This document shows, in pieces, positions 5,077-9,885 of a DNA stretch of 9,885 nucleotides (its first letter is position 1; the number at the start of each line of letters is the position of its first letter). The position numbers and the translations under genes were made by a program. This DNA is from Candidatus Omnitrophota bacterium (GTDB taxonomy: Bacteria > Omnitrophota > Gorgyraeia > Aquiviventales > Aquiviventaceae): positions 1-9,885 of the forward strand of contig JACQRB010000052.1 in the NCBI GenBank assembly GCA_016206685.1. Reading direction: 5' to 3'. Under the pieces are notes generated by a model. The model worked only from the letters and a program-made list of their open reading frames with translations. It ran no database searches and had not been told where the DNA came from.

Positions 5077-5169
5077 ATGGAAGAGCCCGCCGCGCGGCTT
5101 GGGGGCAGTTCCATCTTGTGCAAAACCCTGTGCAAAACCAGTGACGCCTGTGCAAACCGTGTCGTTTGA
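5077..5169 (+). other. Possible 30-codon leader ORF overlapping the dnaA start region
   Basis: The first ATG after the dnaA promoter opens a 30-codon frame (MEEPAARLGG...CANRVV) that ends at TGA 5167-5169. It is in a different frame from dnaA and runs across all candidate dnaA start codons. It has no ribosome-binding site, and its sequence is partly dictated by the DnaA-box repeats. It may be chance, or a translated leader that couples to or limits dnaA initiation. Confidence 0.22.
5117..5157 (+). promoter_or_regulatory. Three DnaA boxes at the start of dnaA
   Basis: TGTGCAAAA at 5117-5125 and at 5129-5137 are perfect matches to the reverse form of TTWTNCACA; TGTGCAAAC at 5149-5157 differs at one base. 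All point the same way, spaced 12 and 20 bp. Two are preceded by CC, giving CCTGTGCAAA, the same 10-mer found inverted at 2509-2518. They lie just before the conserved DnaA domain I, so they fit autoregulation of dnaA or an origin subregion. Confidence 0.65.
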
Positions 5170-6469
5170 GTGGCCCAAGGCCGCGGCAACGCTCACCGAC
5201 GTCTTGGGCGAGGCGGTCGCCAAGCGCTGGATCGCCCCCCTGAAGCTGGCGTCGGTTTCCGAGCAGGATCTGGTCTTAGAAGCCCCCAATCCCTTTTTCC
5301 GAGACTGGGTTCTCACGCACTACCGCGCGCATCTGCAGCGGCTCGCCGGCCGCCGGCAGCTGCGGGTCGTCGCGTCGGAGGAGCCGCCTCGTCAAGAGCC
5401 GCTCAAGGGACTTCCTGCGCCCGCCGCCGGGGAGCGGGTTGAGGGGGCGCTGAATCCCAAATGCACCTTCGATCGCTTTGTGGTGGGGTCCAGCAACCGC
5501 TTTGCGCACGCCGCGTCGCTGGCCGTCGCGGAGTCGCCCGCGAAAGCCTATAACCCCTTGTTTATCTACGGCGGAGTGGGGCTGGGCAAGACGCACCTCA
5601 TGCAAGCCATCGGGCAGGCGATCCTCAGCCGCGATCCGTCGATGCGGGTCGTCTACACCGCCAGCGAACGCTTCACCAACGAGCTGATCAGCGCCATCCA
5701 AACCAGGACGACGGCGAAGTTCCGCGATGACTACCGCGGCGTCGACGCGCTGTTGATCGACGACATCCACTTCATCGCCGGCAAGGAATCGACTCAGGAG
5801 GCGTTCTTCCACACGTTCAACGTGCTCTACGACGCGCACAAGCAAATCGTGGTGTCCAGCGACCGCTCGCCCAAGGATATCGCGGGCCTGGAGGAGCGCC
5901 TGGTTTCGCGGTTTGAGTGGGGGCTGGTGACGGACATCCAGCCGCCCGACGAGGAAACGCGCATCGCCATCCTGCGCAAAAAAGCGGAAGACGCGGCGGT
6001 CGACGTGCCGCCTGCGGTGATGGACTTCGTCGCCAATCAGATCACGTCGAACATCCGCGAGCTGGAGGGCGCGCTGATCCGGGTGGTGGCCTACTGCCGG
6101 TTCTTCGGCAAGGCGCTGTCCGTTGAGGTGGCCCAGGAGGTGCTCAAGGACACGGTTCGGGAGGCGGGCTCCCGCCTGACCATTGAGGTAATCCAGCGCC
6201 GGATTGGGGAGCACTTTCATCTCTCCGTCGAGGATCTTAAGGGGGGGGCGCGGCACCGCGGGGTGTTGTTCCCGCGCCAGGTCGCCATGTATCTGTGCCG
6301 GACGCTCACCGATTCTTCGTTTCCGGAGATCGGACGGGCGTTCGGGGGGCGGAATCACTCGACGGTTCTGCGCGCGATCGAGAAGATTGAGCAGGGCCTT
6401 GCACAGGATGTGCACAAGAAACGCCAGGTTGATTCGCTCGCAAAGACGCTCAAAGCCACGACAGGATAA
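5159..6469 (+). CDS. dnaA: Chromosomal replication initiator protein DnaA
   Basis: DnaA is the AAA+ protein that binds origin boxes and melts the duplex. The AAA+ core has YNPLFIYGGVGLGKTH (Walker A), LLIDDIHF (Walker B) and the sensor-II helix NIRELEGAL. Domain IV ends with FPRQVAMYLCR and the box-recognition helix FGGRNHSTVLRAIEKIE, where the common RDHTTV is RNHSTV. Domain I starts at SFEWPKAAATL, which aligns with E. coli MSLSLWQQCL, so I take GTG 5159 (437 codons with stop). The frame is open further upstream: TTG 5099 (456 residues), GTG 5141 and GTG 5150 are alternatives. The extra residues (SCAKPCAKP) would be encoded by DnaA-box repeats, which argues that they are regulatory DNA. None of the starts has a good Shine-Dalgarno sequence. 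The linker domain II is short (about 40 residues). Confidence 0.96.
   Translation: MSFEWPKAAATLTDVLGEAVAKRWIAPLKLASVSEQDLVLEAPNPFFRDWVLTHYRAHLQRLAGRRQLRVVASEEPPRQEPLKGLPAPAAGERVEGALNPKCTFDRFVVGSSNRFAHAASLAVAESPAKAYNPLFIYGGVGLGKTHLMQAIGQAILSRDPSMRVVYTASERFTNELISAIQTRTTAKFRDDYRGVDALLIDDIHFIAGKESTQEAFFHTFNVLYDAHKQIVVSSDRSPKDIAGLEERLVSRFEWGLVTDIQPPDEETRIAILRKKAEDAAVDVPPAVMDFVANQITSNIRELEGALIRVVAYCRFFGKALSVEVAQEVLKDTVREAGSRLTIEVIQRRIGEHFHLSVEDLKGGARHRGVLFPRQVAMYLCRTLTDSSFPEIGRAFGGRNHSTVLRAIEKIEQGLAQDVHKKRQVDSLAKTLKATTG
6398..6417. promoter_or_regulatory. Weak DnaA-box-like pair at the 3' end of dnaA
   Basis: CTTGCACAGG (6398-6407) differs by one base from TTTGCACAGG, and TGTGCACAA (6409-6417) matches the reverse DnaA box at eight of nine positions. 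Both are within dnaA codons, so they may be coincidental, but they lie about 100 bp before the candidate unwinding site. Confidence 0.3.
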
Positions 6470-6563
6470 GCGGTTCGGAACGGGACGAAGAAAAGGGGAG
6501 AACGACACAGGGATTACTACTATTATTGAAGAGTTTTTTTAGAGAAAGGACAATCATAACAAC
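6470..6563 (+). other. dnaA-dnaN spacer: candidate DNA-unwinding element with DnaA-trio-like repeats
   Basis: The first third is GC-rich (GCGGTTCGGAACGGGACG); the remainder is AT-rich, unlike the window average. TTA-CTA-CTA-TTA-TTG at 6514-6528 reads on the complementary strand, 3' to 5', as AAT-GAT-GAT-AAT-AAC. That follows the DnaA-trio pattern 3'-(G/A)AT-5' described next to DnaA boxes in origins such as B. subtilis. A T7 run follows (6534-6540). AGAAAGGA (6543-6550) is the likely dnaN ribosome-binding site, though 13 bases from the ATG. No terminator hairpin is visible, so dnaA and dnaN are probably co-transcribed. Confidence 0.45.
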
Positions 6564-7700
6564 ATGCGCATAGCCCTTGAACAACCCCAGCTTCTCAAAA
6601 GCCTTCAGGTCATCGAGCATGCGGTCAACGACCGAAGCGCGCTGCCGATCCTGGCGAACGTCCTGTTGGAAACAAAAAATCAGGAGCTGGTGCTCACGGC
6701 GACGGATCTCGATGTGGGGGTGCGCTACCAGCTTCCTTCTTTGACGATCGAGGAGCCTGGGGCGGTCGCCCTCCCCGCGCGCCGGCTGACGACGATCGTC
6801 CGGGAATTGCCGGAGGAGTCGGTGACGATCGAGGTTAAGCAGAACCATCATGCCGTGGTAAGTTGTGGCGCGAGCCGGTTTCGGCTCCCCGGGCTTCCTC
6901 CGGAGGACTTTCCGCTTCTTCCGCCGCATGACGAGGCGGCCGCGCTACACATCCCCCAGCCGGCCCTGAAGGCGTTGCTGCAATACACCATATTTGCGAT
7001 GTCGCTGGAAGAAACGCGGTTCGTCCTGAACGGCGCGCTGTTGAAAACCCACGCCGGCGCCCTGACGCTGGCTGCGACCGACGGCCGACGCCTCGCGGTA
7101 GCCACCGGAAAGGGGACGCCCCAAGAGGCGAAGGAGCTCGCCGTCGTGGTGCCGTCAAAAACCATTCGAGAGCTCGCGCGGCTGTTGCAAGACGACGAGG
7201 AGGCGCCGGTGAGCATCAGCCCCCTCAAAGACAACCAGCTTCTCTTTCGCTTCGGCGCGGTGACGGTGGTCACACGGCTGATCGAGGGGCAGTTCCCGCC
7301 CTACGACAGCGTCATCCCGCCCCCCAGCGCCTCCACCGTCACGTGCCCTCGCCAGCTGCTTGCCGATGCCGTCCGGCGCGCCAGCCTCATGACGACGGCG
7401 ACGTCGCAAGCCGTGGTCTTTGAGCTGGCGAAAGACGCCCTGATCGTGTCAAAGGAGTCCGCGGAGCTCGGCAGCGCCAGGGAAGAGGTCCCGGCGGCGT
7501 ATCGCGGGGAACCGATGACGATTGCCTTCAACCCGGAATTCTGGCTGGAGGCGTTGAAAGTGCTGCCGCAGGAGGACGTCGTGATTGAAGTGACCGCGCC
7601 GGATAAACCAGCCGTGGTTCGCCTGCCTGCCCGCCCAGGATCTCCCGGGGCAGGCGGGCCGGACTTTCTCTACGTCGTGTTGCCGATGAAGCTGGCCTGA
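6564..7700 (+). CDS. dnaN: DNA polymerase III sliding clamp (beta subunit)
   Basis: The 378-residue protein has the usual length and three-domain layout of the clamp, which dimerises around DNA and tethers the polymerase. Recognisable elements are the start MRIALEQPQLLKSLQVIEHAVNDRSALPILANVLLE, the TATDLDVGVRYQ strand, FVLNGALL...ATDGRRLAV in domain II, EGQFPPYDSVIP at the start of domain III, and the C-terminal VVLPMKLA that forms part of the partner-binding pocket. Just before that end, the loop LPARPGSPGAGGPD (354-367) is longer than in typical clamps and is encoded by a palindrome-rich GC stretch. The gene follows dnaA by 94 bp and precedes dciA by 13 bp. No recF follows it. Confidence 0.96.
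   Translation: MRIALEQPQLLKSLQVIEHAVNDRSALPILANVLLETKNQELVLTATDLDVGVRYQLPSLTIEEPGAVALPARRLTTIVRELPEESVTIEVKQNHHAVVSCGASRFRLPGLPPEDFPLLPPHDEAAALHIPQPALKALLQYTIFAMSLEETRFVLNGALLKTHAGALTLAATDGRRLAVATGKGTPQEAKELAVVVPSKTIRELARLLQDDEEAPVSISPLKDNQLLFRFGAVTVVTRLIEGQFPPYDSVIPPPSASTVTCPRQLLADAVRRASLMTTATSQAVVFELAKDALIVSKESAELGSAREEVPAAYRGEPMTIAFNPEFWLEALKVLPQEDVVIEVTAPDKPAVVRLPARPGSPGAGGPDFLYVVLPMKLA
7620..7656. repeat. GC-rich palindrome within the dnaN 3' region
   Basis: CGCCTGCC (7620-7627) pairs with GGCAGGCG (7649-7656), with a second internal CCCGCC/GGGG-rich segment between. It encodes a low-complexity Arg/Pro/Gly loop in a region where clamps vary. It resembles the GGCCTGCC/GGCAGGCC hairpin at 180-198 and GGCAGG-G-CCTGCC at 4896-4908. 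Confidence 0.4.
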
Positions 7701-7713
7701 CCGGCGCGCCGCA

Positions 7714-8001
7714 ATGACCAGACCGATCGGCGAGCTGATCCCTAAGATCGTTCAGCAGGCGCTGACGACCCACCAGACGATCCAGCAACTGCAGCAGGAG
7801 TGGCGCCGGCTTGTCGGCAAGGAGCTGGCCGGCCACACCAGGCCCGCCAGCCTGCGGCACAAGACCCTGTGCGTCTACACCGACGAGCCGGGGGCGAGCT
7901 TCCTGCTGGCGATGGAAAAAGACGCGCTCCTGGCGAAGCTCAACCAGCGCACCCACGGCCAGATCGAAGAACTCATCATCCGGCCCGGAGAAATCTCGTG
8001 A
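7714..8001 (+). CDS. dciA: DUF721 protein, DciA-type replicative helicase-loading factor
   Basis: The 95-residue protein matches the DUF721 core: a helical start, then QEWRRLVGKELAGHTRPASLRHKTLCVYTDEPGASFLLAMEKDALLAKLNQ, with Trp30, the VG-x-x-L-x-x-HT-x-P turn and the L-x-V-x-T-x-x-P strand. DciA is the ancestral protein that assists DnaB helicase at origins in bacteria without DnaC or DnaI. The domain is nearly the entire protein here, without the long extra tail of some homologues. Its place between dnaN and gyrB is the known one for DUF721 genes, but recF normally precedes it and is absent. No clear ribosome-binding site precedes the ATG; the 13-bp gap from dnaN suggests coupled translation. 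Its stop shares one base with the next ORF. Confidence 0.85.
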   Translation: MTRPIGELIPKIVQQALTTHQTIQQLQQEWRRLVGKELAGHTRPASLRHKTLCVYTDEPGASFLLAMEKDALLAKLNQRTHGQIEELIIRPGEIS

Positions 8002-8186
8002 TGGGGTATCTCGTGGACCGGGCCCGGGCATTCCGGGACGCGGACATCGTGGCGGCGGTGAGCATCCGGCAGCGAGGCGCGCGCAGCCGGCTCATCTTGC
8101 GCGATGGCAGTCTCTGGCAGACGCTGACACGAGTTCGGACCTTGCGACGCAAATCGCATGAAGCGACGACTCTTGGAGCGGCGTGA
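8001..8186 (+). CDS. Small conserved-position ORF of unknown function
   Basis: The 61-residue frame reads MGYLVDRARAFRDADIVAAVSIRQRGARSRLILRDGSLWQTLTRVRTLRRKSHEATTLGAA. I do not recognise the family. It is basic (many Arg), has no membrane segment, and its middle (SRLILRDGSLWQT) looks like a beta-hairpin. Support for it being a gene comes from position: its ATG shares one base with the dciA stop (TGATG) and its stop overlaps an in-frame GTG of gyrB (GTGA). Codon third positions are G/C-rich like the neighbours. It could also be only a spacer that keeps ribosomes moving to gyrB. No function is claimed. Confidence 0.5.
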   Translation: MGYLVDRARAFRDADIVAAVSIRQRGARSRLILRDGSLWQTLTRVRTLRRKSHEATTLGAA

Positions 8187-8191
8187 GCGTC

Positions 8192-9885
8192 ATGGCTAAA
8201 CGGTCTGCGAATAAGCGCGCGCCAAAGGCCAAAGCCCCGGCCTCGCCGCCGGCATCGGCGGAGTCCTACGACGCCAGCGCGATCCAGGTCCTGGAGGGGC
8301 TGGAGGCCGTGCGCCGTCGCCCCGCGATGTACGTCGGGGATACCGGCGCCCGCGGGCTGCACCATCTCGTCGAAGAAGTCGTCGACAATAGTATTGATGA
8401 AGCCATGGCGGGCTTCTGCAGGGCCATCCAGGTCGCCGTCCATCAGGACAATTCCGTGACGGTGGTCGACGACGGGCGGGGCATTCCGGTGGACCTGCAC
8501 AAGACCGAGAAGAAATCCGCCCTGGAAGTCGTGCTCACCAAGCTCCACGCCGGCGGCAAATTCGACTCCCGCACGTACAAGGTCGCAGGCGGGCTGCACG
8601 GCGTCGGCGTGTCGGTGGTCAACGGCCTGTCCGAGTGGCTGGAGGCCGAGGTGCGCCGCGACGGAAAAGTCTATCGCCAGCGCTACCAGCGCGGCAAGCC
8701 CGCCTCGGCGGTGACCGTCGTCGGAAAAGCGACCGGCACCGGGACCAAGATCACCTACAAGGCGGACAAAGAGATCTTCAAGGCCGGGATCACCCACAGC
8801 TACGAGACGCTCGCCAACCGGCTGCGGGAGCTGGCCTTCCTGAACAAGGGCCTGAAGATCAGCCTCAAAGATGAGCGCAGCGGCAAGGAGACGGCCTTCC
8901 AGTTCAACGGCGGCATCAAGGAATTCGTCGAGCACCTGAACAAATCCAAGACACCGCTGCACGCGGCCGTCTACTTCGAGGACAAGCGCGAGGACGCGGC
9001 CGTCGAGATCGCGCTGCAGTACAACGACGCCTTCTCCGAGAACATCTTCTCCTTCGCCAACACCATCAACACCGTTGACGGCGGCACGCACCTGTCCGGC
9101 TTCAAGTCGGCGCTGACCAGGACGGTCAACGCCTACTGCAAGGCGAAGAACCTCTTCAAGGGCGACAGCCTCACCCTCGAGGGCGAGGACACCCGCGCGG
9201 GCCTGACCGCCGTGGTGAGCGTGAAGATCCCGCAGCCGCAGTTCGAGGGGCAGACCAAGGCCAAGCTCGGCACGCCGGAGGTCGAGGGGATCGTCGCCTC
9301 GATTTGCAACGAGAAGCTCTCGACGTTCTTCGAAGAGCACCCGAGCATCGCCAACAAGATCGCGGACAAGTGTCTCATCGAGGCGCGGGCGCGCGAGCGG
9401 GCGCGGCATGAGCGCGAGCTCGTCCGCCGCAAGGGGCTGCTGGAATCCAGCGCGCTGCCCGGCAAGCTGGCCGACTGCTCGGAGCGCGACGCGAGCTTGT
9501 GCGAGCTGTATGTGGTGGAAGGCGATAGCGCCGGAGGGAGTGCCAAGATGGGGCGCGATCGGCGCTTCCAGGCCATCTTGCCGCTCAAGGGGAAAATCCT
9601 CAATGTGGAAAAGGCCCGGCTGGAGAAGGTGCTGACCAACGAAGAAATCCGGACGCTCATTACCGCGTTAGGGTGCGGCATCGGCAGCGAGTTCGACCTG
9701 GAGAAGCTGCGGTACCACAAGGCGATCATCATGACGGATGGGGACGTCGACGGCAGCCACATACGGACGCTCTTGCTGACCTTCTTCTACCGGCAGATGC
9801 CGCAGCTCATCGAGCACGGCCACATCTACATCGCGCAGCCGCCGCTCTACAAGATCAAGCGGGGCAAGCGCGAGGAGTACATCGA
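8192..9885 (+). CDS. gyrB: DNA gyrase subunit B, first 564 codons (cut by window end)
   Basis: GyrB is the ATPase subunit of the type IIA topoisomerase that introduces negative supercoils. The visible part has the GHKL ATP site, EEVVDNSIDEA (61-71), DDGRGIPV (93-100) and GGLHGVGVSVVN (133-144). The transducer has QTKAKLG (354-360), and the TOPRIM metal sites are EGDSAGGSAKMGRDR (443-457) and DGDVDGSH (517-524). A 25-residue Lys/Ala/Pro-rich extension precedes SYDASAIQVLEGLEAVRRRPAMYVGD. At the quinolone-pocket positions Asp (in EGDSA) and Lys (in LPLKGK) are kept, but the usual SAKQGR is SAKMGR. The start is ATG 8192; an in-frame GTG at 8183 overlapping the preceding stop is equally possible, with GGAG at 8175. 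The stop lies beyond the window. ParE is the main alternative, less likely beside dnaN. Confidence 0.95.
   Translation, partial: MAKRSANKRAPKAKAPASPPASAESYDASAIQVLEGLEAVRRRPAMYVGDTGARGLHHLVEEVVDNSIDEAMAGFCRAIQVAVHQDNSVTVVDDGRGIPVDLHKTEKKSALEVVLTKLHAGGKFDSRTYKVAGGLHGVGVSVVNGLSEWLEAEVRRDGKVYRQRYQRGKPASAVTVVGKATGTGTKITYKADKEIFKAGITHSYETLANRLRELAFLNKGLKISLKDERSGKETAFQFNGGIKEFVEHLNKSKTPLHAAVYFEDKREDAAVEIALQYNDAFSENIFSFANTINTVDGGTHLSGFKSALTRTVNAYCKAKNLFKGDSLTLEGEDTRAGLTAVVSVKIPQPQFEGQTKAKLGTPEVEGIVASICNEKLSTFFEEHPSIANKIADKCLIEARARERARHERELVRRKGLLESSALPGKLADCSERDASLCELYVVEGDSAGGSAKMGRDRRFQAILPLKGKILNVEKARLEKVLTNEEIRTLITALGCGIGSEFDLEKLRYHKAIIMTDGDVDGSHIRTLLLTFFYRQMPQLIEHGHIYIAQPPLYKIKRGKREEYI

Noticed and set aside
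4890..5189. 99-codon minus-strand frame across the dnaA promoter
   Set aside because: It runs through both the promoter and the palindromic spacer, has no recognisable features and no ribosome-binding site.
6240..6247. Run of eight G in dnaA as a phase-variation tract or frameshift
   Set aside because: The reading frame is intact on both sides with conserved domain IV sequence; runs of this length are common in GC-rich DNA.
5276..6508. Open frame of 410 codons on the minus strand opposite dnaA
   Set aside because: It is a mirror of dnaA codons with low-complexity Arg-rich content; dnaA itself has all family motifs.
7976..9409. Long open frame of 477 codons on the minus strand opposite gyrB
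   Set aside because: It is the antisense shadow of a GC-rich, strongly conserved gene; the translation has no recognisable motif and is full of Arg/Gly/Leu/Val typical of such shadows.
1..9885. CRISPR arrays, tRNA or rRNA genes, transposase genes
   Set aside because: No regularly spaced direct repeats, cloverleaf tRNA sequences with CCA-like ends, rRNA segments or transposase motifs were seen.

Overview
The window is a bacterial chromosomal replication-origin neighbourhood from a GC-rich genome. Eight genes run leftward on the minus strand (rpmH, rnpA, yidD, yidC, parA, parB, ndk, start of yicC). Four or more run rightward on the plus strand (dnaA, dnaN, dciA/DUF721, a 61-codon ORF, gyrB cut by the window end). 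The two arms diverge from a 225-bp spacer after rpmH that carries two well-formed sigma70-type promoters. The long YidC periplasmic domain points to a diderm (Gram-negative-type) cell. The combination of genes suggests an uncultured lineage such as Omnitrophota, but that is a guess from protein style and not a demonstrated placement.

Minus arm: rpmH and rnpA overlap by 22 bp, rnpA/yidD share one base (TGATG), and yidD/yidC overlap as ATGA, so ribosomal protein L34, RNase P protein and the membrane insertion factors form one operon. parA follows after a 130-bp gap with its own promoter, a parS site in its leader and a cluster of DnaA-box-like motifs. parA-parB-ndk are tightly packed. Between ndk and yicC sits a 123-bp element with perfect 15-bp terminal inverted repeats and 5-bp flanking direct repeats. 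Removing it restores an ATGA stop/start overlap. A second, perfectly palindromic parS lies inside yidC.

Plus arm: dnaA has a clear promoter but no ATG and no convincing ribosome-binding site. TTTTGCACA-type DnaA boxes lie directly in front of the conserved part of the protein. The 94-bp dnaA-dnaN spacer is AT-rich in its second half and contains a run resembling a DnaA-trio, so it is my preferred candidate for the unwinding site. dnaN, dciA, the small ORF and gyrB are almost contiguous. recF, usual between dnaN and gyrB, is missing, as are jag, mnmE, mnmG and rsmG between yidC and parA.

The genes together supply replication initiation (DnaA, the helicase-loading factor DciA), processivity (clamp), supercoiling (gyrase), origin segregation (ParA, ParB, two parS), and RNA processing and membrane insertion. 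The observations I rate highest are the ndk/yicC element, which brings its own Shine-Dalgarno sequence and can fold as a four-way junction; the identical 13-bp box placed exactly 21 bp upstream of the -35 of both divergent promoters; and the lineage-specific DnaA-box set.
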